64,000 nucleotides of DNA from Bradyrhizobium diazoefficiens (GTDB lineage: Bacteria > Pseudomonadota > Alphaproteobacteria > Rhizobiales > Xanthobacteraceae), in contig NZ_JAFCKW010000019.1 of the NCBI RefSeq assembly GCF_018129965.1, positions 1 to 64,000 of the forward strand, in the 5' to 3' direction. Position numbers and translations under genes: made by a program. Numbering within the stretch: position 1 is the stretch's first letter; every line of letters begins with the position of its first letter. Positions 18,573 through 28,068 of the stretch are shown here, one piece after another. The notes beneath the pieces are model-generated. The model was given only the letters and a program-made list of their open reading frames with translations, was not told where the DNA came from and ran no database searches.

Positions 18573-19417
18573 CCAGTGCAACCCTTCGCCATTCCGTCTG
18601 GATCCTGCGCGGCAACCCGCTCACGGCCGTCGCCGCGGCCGGCGTCGCGATGTTCGTGCTGATCGCGATCTTCGGGCCGTGGATCGTGCCCTATGATCCC
18701 GTGGTCTCCAATGTCTCCGAGGCGCTGCAGCCCCCGAGCGCGGCGCATCTCGCCGGTACCGACCAGCTCGGCCGCGACGTGTTCAGCCGGCTCGTCATCG
18801 CGGCGCGGCTCGATCTGGCCATCGCGGTCTCGGCGGTCGGGATTTCCTTCGTGATCGGCGCGGTCGTCGGCGCGTTCTGCGGCTATGCCGGCGGCAAGCT
18901 CGATCGCGGCGTTGGCCGTTTCGTCGACGTCATGATGGCGTTTCCCTTGTTCGTGCTGGCGATGGCGATGGTCGCAGCATTGGGCAACCGGATCGAGAAC
19001 ATCGTGATTGCGACTGCGATCATCAATCTTCCGTTCTACATCCGCTTCGCGCGCGCCGAGGTGAACGTCCGACGCAATGTCGGCTGGGTCGAGGCCGCGC
19101 GCTCCTGCGGCGAGAGCCATTTCTCCGTGGTGCTGCGCTTCCTGCTTCCGAATATTCTGCCGGCGATGGCGGTGCAGATCTCGCTCAATCTCGGCTGGGC
19201 CATTCTCAATGCCGCGGGCCTGTCCTTCATCGGCCTTGGCGTCAAGCCGCCGACGCCGGAATGGGGCATCATGGTCGCGGAGGGCGCGCGTTTCATCTCG
19301 ACCGGGCGCTGGTGGCTGGTCGCCTTTCCGGGCCTCGCGTTGATGATGGCCGTGCTGTGCTTCAATCTCCTCGGGGACGGGATGCGGGACATTCTCGATC
19401 CCCGGATGCGCACATGA
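18569..19417 (+). CDS. ABC transporter permease, DppC type
   Basis: A 282-aa permease, partner of the preceding gene. DppC hallmarks are visible: GTDQLGRDVFSRL near residue 65, and the EAA loop EVNVRRNVGWVEAARSCGES. The C-terminal LLGDGMRDILDPRM is the standard family ending. The start overlaps the DppB stop; a longer in-frame extension inside dppB is ignored. Confidence 0.9.
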   Translation: MTSATLRHSVWILRGNPLTAVAAAGVAMFVLIAIFGPWIVPYDPVVSNVSEALQPPSAAHLAGTDQLGRDVFSRLVIAARLDLAIAVSAVGISFVIGAVVGAFCGYAGGKLDRGVGRFVDVMMAFPLFVLAMAMVAALGNRIENIVIATAIINLPFYIRFARAEVNVRRNVGWVEAARSCGESHFSVVLRFLLPNILPAMAVQISLNLGWAILNAAGLSFIGLGVKPPTPEWGIMVAEGARFISTGRWWLVAFPGLALMMAVLCFNLLGDGMRDILDPRMRT

Positions 19418-21084
19418 CCGATCAATTGCTCGACATCGAAGACCTCCACGTCTCGTTCTCGACGCGGCGTGGCACGGTCGAGGCCGTGCGCGGCGTGACG
19501 CTTACGGTCGCAAAGGGCGAGATGCTCGGCCTCGTCGGCGAGAGCGGCTCGGGCAAGTCGGTCACCGGATTCGCGACGACGCGGCTGCTGGATGCGGCCG
19601 GGCGCGTCACCGGCGGCAAGATCATGTTCCGCGGTCAGGACGTCACAAAGCTCAGGGGTGACGACCTCCGTCAGCTCCAGGGCGCCGCGATGTCCATGAT
19701 CTTCCAGAATCCGCGCGCGGCGCTCAACCCCATCCGCGCGATCGGCCTGCAGATTGCTGACGCGATCCTTACGCACAAGAAGATATCGAAGGACGCCGCG
19801 CGCGCCGAGGCGCTGGAGCTGTTGCGCGCCGTCCAGATCCGCGACCCCGAGACGCGGATGAACGCGTACCCGCACGAGCTCTCCGGCGGCATGTGCCAGC
19901 GCGTGATGATCGCGATCGCGATCTCCTGCAATCCCTCGCTGCTGATTGCCGACGAGCCGACCACCGGGCTCGACGTGACCACCCAGAAGGTGGTGATGGA
20001 CCTGCTTGCGGACATCGCTGCTGCGCGCGGCATGGCGACGATCCTGATCACGCATGATCTCGGGCTTGCGGCGCGCTATTGCCGTCGCATCGCCGTGATG
20101 GAGCGCGGCCGCATCGTCGAGGAGGCCGATCCCAAGACGCTCTTCAGTGCGCCGCAGCACGCCTACACAAAACGCCTGGTGGCGGCATCGCCGACCGCGA
20201 CATCGCGGATCGAAGATCTCGTGACGGAGGAGGAGCGGGAGGGCTACGCCGCCGTGCTCGGCAAGCCGCGGCATGAGCCCGCATATGGCACGCCGCCGCT
20301 GCTCGAGGTGCGTCAGCTCGCCAAGCGCTTCGACGAAGGCTCGGCGGCGGTCGCTGATTTCTCGATGACGATGGCCGGCGGCGAGAGCGTCGGTCTGGTC
20401 GGCGAATCCGGCTCCGGCAAGAGCACGACGTCGCGGATGATCTGCCGGCTGATCGATCCCAGCGAAGGCGACATCGTGTTCGACGGGCAGTCGATCGGCC
20501 ATATCGCCTCGCGCGACTTTCACAAATCGCCGCTCCGCAAAGACATCCAGATGGTCTTTCAGGACCCGAACGAGAGCCTCAATCCACGCTTCACGGCGTA
20601 CGACTGCATCGCCCATCCGCTGCTGCGGCTTGACGGCATGCGCGCAGGCGACGCGTTGCGCAAGCGGGTGGAGGAGTGCGCCGAGCGGGTCGGATTGCCG
20701 CTGGATCTGCTGTCGCGCTTTCCCCACCAGCTCTCAGGCGGCCAGAAGGCGCGCGTCGGCATCGCCCGCGCCATTGCGTGCCGGCCGCGGCTGCTGGTGC
20801 TGGACGAGCCGACCGCCGCGCTTGACGTCTCGGTGCAGGCGGTGGTGCTGCAATTGCTCGATCGCCTCAGGCGCGAGAACGACATCGCGCTGCTGTTCGT
20901 CAGCCACGACCTCAACGTGGTGCGCATGTTGTGCGACCGCACCATCGTGCTGCGCAACGGCGGCATCGTGGAGCAGGGCGAGAGCCGGGCGCTGTTCGAC
21001 AATCCGAAGACGGACTACACGCGCAAGCTGGTCGAGGCGATCCCGCATATCGATACCGGCAAGCTGCTGGCGGCTGCCGTTTGA
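19414..21084 (+). CDS. dual ATPase ABC protein (fused DppD-DppF type)
   Basis: A 556-aa protein carrying two ABC ATPase domains in tandem. The first has GESGSGKS near residue 45 and signature LSGGMCQRVMIA; the second has GESGSGKS near residue 330 and LSGGQKARVGIA, with Walker B LLVLDEPTAALDVS. Fused ATPases such as GsiA-type proteins energise peptide, glutathione or opine importers. It overlaps the DppC-type gene by ATGA and ends the first transporter set. The second transporter downstream instead uses two separate ATPase genes. Confidence 0.92.
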   Translation: MTDQLLDIEDLHVSFSTRRGTVEAVRGVTLTVAKGEMLGLVGESGSGKSVTGFATTRLLDAAGRVTGGKIMFRGQDVTKLRGDDLRQLQGAAMSMIFQNPRAALNPIRAIGLQIADAILTHKKISKDAARAEALELLRAVQIRDPETRMNAYPHELSGGMCQRVMIAIAISCNPSLLIADEPTTGLDVTTQKVVMDLLADIAAARGMATILITHDLGLAARYCRRIAVMERGRIVEEADPKTLFSAPQHAYTKRLVAASPTATSRIEDLVTEEEREGYAAVLGKPRHEPAYGTPPLLEVRQLAKRFDEGSAAVADFSMTMAGGESVGLVGESGSGKSTTSRMICRLIDPSEGDIVFDGQSIGHIASRDFHKSPLRKDIQMVFQDPNESLNPRFTAYDCIAHPLLRLDGMRAGDALRKRVEECAERVGLPLDLLSRFPHQLSGGQKARVGIARAIACRPRLLVLDEPTAALDVSVQAVVLQLLDRLRRENDIALLFVSHDLNVVRMLCDRTIVLRNGGIVEQGESRALFDNPKTDYTRKLVEAIPHIDTGKLLAAAV

Positions 21085-21223
21085 GGTCCGGACCGCCGAA
21101 ATCGCGATGAGATCCCGCTGGCGAAGCCCCGGTTAGTGGCATACCATTTGCACGCTAATGGGCTTGGGTTTCACCTGCTCTTGGCCAAGACGGCCGGCAT
21201 CACGGCAATACTGGGAGGATTTC

Positions 21224-22825
21224 ATGGATCGCAGGACCGTATTGAAGGGACTGGCCGGCGCGGGCGGTCTGGCGTTGACCGGCGTCTCTGCCCCCGCGAT
21301 CGCGCAGGGCGCGTCGGCCCGCACGCTGCGGTTCGTGCCGCAGGCCAACCTTGCCAATTTCGATCCGATCTGGGGCACGCAATATGTCGTGCGCAATGCC
21401 GCGGCGCTGGTCTGGGACACGCTCTATGGCGTCGATGCCTCGCTGCAGCCGCAGCGCCAGATGGTCGAGTCCGAGCAGGTCAGCGACGACGGCACGACCT
21501 GGACCTTCAAGCTGCGGCCGGGCCTCAAGTTCCATGATGGCGAGCCGGTACTCAGCAAGGACGTCGTCGCCAGCTTGACGCGCTGGTCGGCGCGCGATCC
21601 GATGGGCCTGATGATCAAGGCGAGCCAGCAGGAGCTCACCGCGGTCGACGATCGCACCTTCAAATGGGTGCTGAAGCAGCCGTTCCCGAAAATGCTCTAC
21701 GCGCTCGGCAAGGGCAATTCGCCTTGCGCCTTCATCATGCCCGAGCGCATCGCGCAGACCGATCCCTTCAAGCAGATCTCGGACTATATCGGCTCCGGCC
21801 CGATGAAGTTCGCCAAGGGCGAGTGGGTTCCCGGCGCGAAAGCCGTGTTCGAGAAATTCGCCGACTATGCGCCGCGCCAGGAGAAATCGTCCTGGCTTGC
21901 CGGCGGCAAGCAGATCCTGGTTGATCGCGTCGAGTGGGTGATCATGCCGGATCCGGCAACCGCGGCGGCCGCGTTGCAGAATGGCGAGATCGACTGGTGG
22001 GAGAATCCGATCGCGGATCTCGTGCCGGTCCTGCGGAAGAACAAGAACGTCAGCGTCGATATCGGCGATCCCCTCGGCAATGTCGGTTCGTTCCGCATGA
22101 ACTTCCTGTACCCGCCGTTCAATGACGTGCGGGCGCGGCGCGCCGTGCTCATGGCGCTGAGCCAGGAGGATTACATGCGCGCGCTCGTCGGCGACGACAA
22201 TTCGCTTTGGAAGCCGTTGCCCGGTTTCTTCACGCCGGATACGCCGCTCTACACCAAGGCCGGTGGCGAGATTTTGAAGGGCAAGCGCGATCTCGATGCG
22301 GCCAAGAAGCTACTCGCAGAGAGCGGTTATTCCGGCCAGCCGGTCACATGCCTCGTGGCGCAGGATCAGCCGATCACCAAGGCGCAGGGCGACGTCACCG
22401 CGGATCTGCTCAAGAAGCTCGGCATGAATGTCGACTTCGTTGCGACGGACTGGGGCACGGTCGGCTCGCGCCGTGCGGCGAAGACGCCGCCGGGCCAGGG
22501 GGGCTGGAACATGTTCCACACCTGGCATGCGGGTGCGGACTGCATCAACCCCGCGCCCTATACCGCCATTCGCGCCAATGGCGACAAGGCCTGGTTCGGC
22601 TGGCCGACCAGTGAAGGCACCGAGAAGGAAGTCACATCCTGGTTCGAGGCCAAGAACCTCGACGAGGAGAAGGCCGCGATCGGCCGTCTCAACAAGGCCG
22701 CGCTCGACGACGTCGTCTACGCCCCGACCGGTTTCTTCCTGAGCTATACGGCGTGGCGCAAGAACGTCTCCGGCATCACCAAGGGACCGCTGCCGTTCTT
22801 CTGGGGCGTGTCGAAATCCGCATGA
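21224..22825 (+). CDS. ABC transporter substrate-binding protein with Tat-like signal
   Basis: A 533-aa family 5 solute-binding protein. The N-terminus MDRRTVLKGLAGAGG followed by a hydrophobic stretch and APAIAQ resembles a twin-arginine signal (RRxxLK). The ATG is preceded by GGGAGGA at a good distance. The 139-bp gap upstream is the largest break inside the transport region and could hold a separate promoter. It serves the second importer. It differs clearly from the Sec-type binding protein at 15890, so the two systems probably bind different ligands. Confidence 0.88.
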   Translation: MDRRTVLKGLAGAGGLALTGVSAPAIAQGASARTLRFVPQANLANFDPIWGTQYVVRNAAALVWDTLYGVDASLQPQRQMVESEQVSDDGTTWTFKLRPGLKFHDGEPVLSKDVVASLTRWSARDPMGLMIKASQQELTAVDDRTFKWVLKQPFPKMLYALGKGNSPCAFIMPERIAQTDPFKQISDYIGSGPMKFAKGEWVPGAKAVFEKFADYAPRQEKSSWLAGGKQILVDRVEWVIMPDPATAAAALQNGEIDWWENPIADLVPVLRKNKNVSVDIGDPLGNVGSFRMNFLYPPFNDVRARRAVLMALSQEDYMRALVGDDNSLWKPLPGFFTPDTPLYTKAGGEILKGKRDLDAAKKLLAESGYSGQPVTCLVAQDQPITKAQGDVTADLLKKLGMNVDFVATDWGTVGSRRAAKTPPGQGGWNMFHTWHAGADCINPAPYTAIRANGDKAWFGWPTSEGTEKEVTSWFEAKNLDEEKAAIGRLNKAALDDVVYAPTGFFLSYTAWRKNVSGITKGPLPFFWGVSKSA

Positions 22826-22842
22826 TCCTGCACTGAAGCCAG

Positions 22843-23784
22843 ATGCTCTCCTACATCCTCCGTCGCATCGTCTCGACCTTGCCGGTCATGGCCATCGTTG
22901 CGCTGTTCGTGTTCAGCCTGCTCTACATCGCGCCGGGCGATCCCGCCGTGGTGATTGCGGGCGATCAGGCGAGCCCGGAGGATGTGGAGCGCATCCGCCA
23001 GAGTCTCGGCCTCGACCGTCCGTTCCTGATCCAGTTCGGAAGCTGGGTCTGGCGTATCCTGCACGGCGATCTCGGCACCTCGATCTTCACCAACCTGCCG
23101 GTCTCCGCAATGATCGGGCAGCGTCTCGGGCCGACGCTGTCGCTGATGAGTGTCACGCTGCTGCTCACCATCGTGATCGCGGTGCCGCTCGGGGTGGTGG
23201 CGGCCTGGAAGGCCGGCAGCTTCATCGATCGCGCCATCATGGCGTTCGCCGTGTTCGGCTTTTCGCTGCCGGTCTTCGTCGTCGGCTATGTCCTCGCCTA
23301 TGTCTTCGCGCTGGAACTCGAATGGCTGCCCGTACAGGGCTACACGCCGATCACGGAAGGGTTCTGGCCCTGGCTGCAGAACCTGATCCTGCCGGCGGTC
23401 GCGCTCGGCTGCGTCTACATCGCGCTGATCGCGCGCATCACCCGCGCCACCATGCTCGAGGTCCTGCAGCAGGATTATATCCGCACTGCTCGGGCCAAGG
23501 GGCTCGGGCAGGGCGGCATCCTGTTCATTCATGCTCTGAAGAACGCCGCGGTGCCGATCGTCACCGTGATCGGGATCGGCATCGCGCTCCTGATCGGCGG
23601 CGCGGTCGTGACCGAAAGCGTGTTCGCGATTCCCGGCCTCGGCCGGCTCACGATCGACGCGATCCTGCGCCGCGACTATCCGGTCATCCAGGGCATCGTA
23701 CTGCTGTTCAGCTTCGTCTACGTCCTCGTCAATCTGATGATCGACGTCGTCTACACGCTCGTTGACCCGAGGATCCGCTATTGA
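22843..23784 (+). CDS. ABC transporter permease, DppB type (second system)
   Basis: A 313-aa membrane permease. DppB features are visible: LPVMAIVALFVFSLLYIAPG followed by DPAVV at the N-terminus and the EAA loop DYIRTARAKGLGQGGI. The stop overlaps the TTG start of the next gene. It is 17 nt downstream of the binding protein, so it is in the same operon. Confidence 0.9.
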   Translation: MLSYILRRIVSTLPVMAIVALFVFSLLYIAPGDPAVVIAGDQASPEDVERIRQSLGLDRPFLIQFGSWVWRILHGDLGTSIFTNLPVSAMIGQRLGPTLSLMSVTLLLTIVIAVPLGVVAAWKAGSFIDRAIMAFAVFGFSLPVFVVGYVLAYVFALELEWLPVQGYTPITEGFWPWLQNLILPAVALGCVYIALIARITRATMLEVLQQDYIRTARAKGLGQGGILFIHALKNAAVPIVTVIGIGIALLIGGAVVTESVFAIPGLGRLTIDAILRRDYPVIQGIVLLFSFVYVLVNLMIDVVYTLVDPRIRY

Positions 23785-24704
23785 CCGACACATCCGTCAA
23801 TCCGCAGGCGCTGCCGGCCGGCTTCGTCGTTGCGCCGCAACTGCCGGAAATTCTTCGGCCCGTCGTGATCCGGCGTGGCATTATCGGCCTGTTGCGCGGC
23901 CATCCCACGGTCGCGATCGGCGGCGTGCTGCTGCTGGCGCTGGTCCTGATCGCGGTCTTCGCGCCCTATCTCGGCACGGTCGATCCGACCGCGCTCGCCC
24001 CCGCCAAGCGTACCCGTGCCCCGTCGGCGCTCTACTGGTTCGGCACCGACGTGCTCGGCCGCGACATCTATTCCCGCGTGCTCTTTGGCGCGCGCGTCTC
24101 ACTCACGGTCGGTCTATCAGTAGCATTCTTCGCCTCCGCGGCCGGTCTTGCCATCGGTATCGTCTCCGGGTTCATCCGCTGGGCCGACGGCATCCTGATG
24201 CGCTTCATGGACGGGTTGATGTCGATTCCGCCAATTCTGCTCGCGATCGCGCTGATGGCGCTGACGCGCGGCAGCGTCGGCAACGTCATTCTGGCGATCA
24301 CCATCGCCGAGATCCCGCGTGTTTCGCGTCTCGTCCGCAGCGTGGTGCTGTCGCTGCGCGAGCAGCCCTATGTGGACGCGGCGGTCGCCTGCGGCACGCG
24401 CACGCCCATGATCATCCTGCGCCATATCCTGCCCAACACGCTCGCGCCGATGCTAGTGCAGGCGACTTATATCTGCGCCAGCGCCATGATCACCGAGGCC
24501 ATCCTGTCCTTCATCGGCGCCGGGACGCCGCCGACCATTCCGTCTTGGGGCAACATCATGGCCGAGGGCCGCGCGCTCTGGCAGGTCAAGCCCTATATCG
24601 TGTTCTTTCCGGCGGCGTTTCTCTCCGTCACCGTGCTGGCGGTGAATCTGCTCGGCGACGGCCTTCGCGATGCGCTCGATCCGCGCATGGCCAAGAGCCT
24701 CTGA
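23781..24704 (+). CDS. ABC transporter permease, DppC type (second system)
   Basis: A 307-aa permease. GTDVLGRDIYSRVLFGARVS and the C-terminal LLGDGLRDALDPRM are standard DppC features. It appears to start at TTG, overlapping the DppB stop by 4 nt (TTGA); no in-frame ATG occurs before the first membrane span. The cytoplasmic N-terminus is longer than in the first system's DppC (about 35 residues before the first span). Confidence 0.88.
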   Translation: MTDTSVNPQALPAGFVVAPQLPEILRPVVIRRGIIGLLRGHPTVAIGGVLLLALVLIAVFAPYLGTVDPTALAPAKRTRAPSALYWFGTDVLGRDIYSRVLFGARVSLTVGLSVAFFASAAGLAIGIVSGFIRWADGILMRFMDGLMSIPPILLAIALMALTRGSVGNVILAITIAEIPRVSRLVRSVVLSLREQPYVDAAVACGTRTPMIILRHILPNTLAPMLVQATYICASAMITEAILSFIGAGTPPTIPSWGNIMAEGRALWQVKPYIVFFPAAFLSVTVLAVNLLGDGLRDALDPRMAKSL

Positions 24705-24723
24705 TGAAGCGGGGCTGATCGCG

Positions 24724-25709
<986 letters not shown>

Positions 25710-25713
<4 letters not shown>

Positions 25714-26702
25714 GTCCTCCGCTGCTCCAGGTCAATGACCTCAAGAAGCATTTTCCGGTCAACAAGGGCCTGTTCGGTCGCAAGTCCGAATGGGTCTATG
25801 CGGTGGACGGCGTGTCGTTCGAGATCGCACGCGGCGAGACACTGTCGCTGGTCGGCGAGTCCGGCTGCGGCAAGTCCACGGTCGGTCGCGCCATTCTGCG
25901 GCTGTTCGACATCACGTCGGGACAGGTCATTCTCGATGGCCAGCGCATCGACGACGCCGCGCCGACCACGATGCGCCAGATGCGCCGCCGTGTGCAGGTC
26001 GTGTTCCAGGACCCATTCTCCAGCCTCAACCCGCGCATGCGCGTGCGCGACATCCTGGCCGAACCGATCCGCAATTTCGGTCTTGCCAAATCCGCCGTCG
26101 ATCTCGAAACGCGCGTGACGGCGCTGATGGACACCGTGCGCCTGCCGCGCGAAGCGCTCAACCGCCGGCCTCATGAATTCTCCGGTGGCCAGCGCCAGCG
26201 CATCGGCATCGCGCGGGCGCTCGCGGCCGAACCCGAATTGATCGTCTGCGACGAGGCGGTCTCCGCGCTCGACGTCTCGGTCAAGGCGCAGATCGTCAAT
26301 CTCCTCCAGGATCTCCAGCGCGAGTTCGGCCTTGCGCTGCTGTTCATCAGCCATGATCTTGCGATCGTTGAGCACATGACCCATCGCGTGGCTGTGATGT
26401 ATCTCGGCAAGATCGTCGAGGTGGCGCCGCGCTTCGAGATCTTTGCCGCGCCGAAGCATCCTTACACCAAGGCATTGCTCTCGGCGGTGCCGCTGCCCGA
26501 GCCCGGCGCCCAGCGCAATCCGATCATCCTCAAGGGCGATGTGCCGAGCCCGATCAACCCGCCGAGCGGGTGCCGCTTCCACACCCGCTGCCCCTACGTC
26601 TTTGATCGCTGCCGGACCGAGGAGCCGACGCTGCGCGCGGCCGGCGGCGAACAGTGGGTGGCGTGTCACCTCGAAGACGGCGTACCGGCGACGGCCGGAT
26701 AG
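25710..26702 (+). CDS. ABC transporter ATP-binding protein, DppF type
   Basis: A 330-aa ATPase, partner of the DppD-type subunit. GESGCGKSTVGRAI, FSGGQRQRIGIARAL and a degenerate Walker B (LIVCDEAVSALD) are present. The C-terminus has the cysteine-containing RFHTRCPYVFDRC motif. It is the last gene of the 2.1-26.7 kb same-strand cluster. A structured repeat follows within 25 nt of the stop codon. Confidence 0.91.
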
Positions 26703-26724
26703 CCGCCGCCGTTTGTTGCATCGC

Positions 26725-26830
26725 GAGAGCGTTTTCAAGCGAAGTGGATACCGGTTCGCGTGAAGAAAACGCGTCAAAACGAGAACCTAGAGATTCGGTT
26801 CTGATTTAATCAGAACCGAAAAAGCTCTAG
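26725..26830. repeat. Bradyrhizobium-type palindromic intergenic repeat
   Basis: About 106 bp with nested inverted repeats. GCGTTTTC (about 26729-26736) pairs with GAAAACGC, with GCGAA/TTCGC inside. Downstream, the perfect 12-bp stem 26794-26805 / 26809-26820 (TTCGGTTCTGAT, loop TTA) is flanked by CTAGAG (26787) and CTCTAG (26825). I recognise the body as a repeat frequent in Bradyrhizobium and relatives (from memory). It sits between converging genes and can act as a bidirectional terminator, although there is no long T-run. Its last bases supply the stop codon of the minus-strand gene. Confidence 0.75.
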
Positions 26831-28035
26831 TCGACGGTCACCGCCGTGACCTGGATCCAGTCGTTGCCGTCGAACTTCTGCACGACCAGCCGCTTGAACG
26901 GGACGTAATTGTCCGGCGTCGTACTATAGGTGGTGCCGGGCAGCAGCGAGGGCGCCGGAACGTTGTTCAGATGCGTGGCCTGGTACAGCAGGTTCTCCCG
27001 CGTGAGATTGTCGCCGCAGGCCTCGATGATCTTTCCCATGATGTAGGCGAACGAATAGACGGCAACGCCGATCTCGTTCTTGGGGTCTTCGTTCGGCAAA
27101 TACTTCTTCATGAACGCCTGATAGGCCACGACGTCAGGATCTTCGGCCCATTTGGGGCTCGAGACCTGCTTGTAGGGCGTTGCCGCGATGATCCCGGTGA
27201 CGGAATCGAATCCCGCGGCCTCCAGGAACTGCCGGCCGACCGACGGGCTGACGACGAGCTGCAACGGCTTCCAGTCGAGCTCGAAGGCCTTCTTCATTGA
27301 TTGCGACGCCGCCTTGCCGAGCGAGACGTTGAAGAACACGTCGGCGCCGGACGATTTGAGCTGCGCGACCGGGGAATCCATAGTGGGATCAGTCAGCTCG
27401 TAGGTGACCTCCTTGACGATCATGGTGGAGGCCTTGTCGCCGAGGCCCTTCTTGAACCCGGACACGTAGTCGCGGCCGAAATCGTCGTTCTGCATCAGGA
27501 TTGCGATCTTGGCGTCCGGCTTCACGGACAGCAGGTATTTGGCGAGAATCTCGCCCTCGGTGCCGTAGAGGTGGAACGCCGGTGTCGACCATTTGAAGGC
27601 TTTCGGCTGGTTCCACTTGTTCGCGCCGGTCGAAACCAGCAGTTGGGGTACCCCCTTGCTGTTGAGGTATTTCTGCACGGAGGATTGCGCCGCCGTCCCT
27701 GACGATCCGAACAGCGCAAGCACGCCGTCGCTCTCGACCAGCTTGCGGGTCTGTTCGACGGTCTTGGGCGGCGAGAAGGCGTCGTCGAGCGAGATCAGAT
27801 TGATCTTGCGCCCGTTGATGCCGCCTTTCTCCTCGTTCAGCATCCTGAAATAGGCGACCTCGGTGCGGCCCTGGATGCCGTGGATCGACAGCGGGCCGCT
27901 ATAGGGCATGGTCTGGCCGAGCTTGATCTCGGTATCGGAGGCACCTTCGTCGTATTCCTTCTCGGCGGCGATTGCGCCTGTCACGAAAAGGAGCCCGGCG
28001 GAAAAGACTGCTAGGGCCGACAAGAGTTTATTCAT
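26827..28035 (-). CDS. branched-chain amino acid-type ABC substrate-binding protein
   Basis: A 402-aa periplasmic binding protein of the Leu/Ile/Val (type I) family. A signal peptide covers residues about 1-23 (hydrophobic LLSALAVFSAGLLFVTGAIA). The mature start has EIKLGQTMPYSGP, the first strand and loop of the family. No Liv permease or ATPase genes are adjacent; instead it follows an acyl-CoA ligase by 33 bp. Such orphan binding proteins next to CoA ligases often serve aromatic or fatty acid uptake. The stop codon lies in the palindromic repeat. Confidence 0.87.
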   Translation of the reverse strand: MNKLLSALAVFSAGLLFVTGAIAAEKEYDEGASDTEIKLGQTMPYSGPLSIHGIQGRTEVAYFRMLNEEKGGINGRKINLISLDDAFSPPKTVEQTRKLVESDGVLALFGSSGTAAQSSVQKYLNSKGVPQLLVSTGANKWNQPKAFKWSTPAFHLYGTEGEILAKYLLSVKPDAKIAILMQNDDFGRDYVSGFKKGLGDKASTMIVKEVTYELTDPTMDSPVAQLKSSGADVFFNVSLGKAASQSMKKAFELDWKPLQLVVSPSVGRQFLEAAGFDSVTGIIAATPYKQVSSPKWAEDPDVVAYQAFMKKYLPNEDPKNEIGVAVYSFAYIMGKIIEACGDNLTRENLLYQATHLNNVPAPSLLPGTTYSTTPDNYVPFKRLVVQKFDGNDWIQVTAVTVD

Positions 28036-28068
28036 TTGATCCTCCCGATGATGTTTTGTTTTTCACCC

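Noticed and set aside
19036..20727. 563-codon minus-strand frame opposite the double ATPase
   Set aside because: The plus strand has two complete ABC ATPase domains; the minus frame has no motif.
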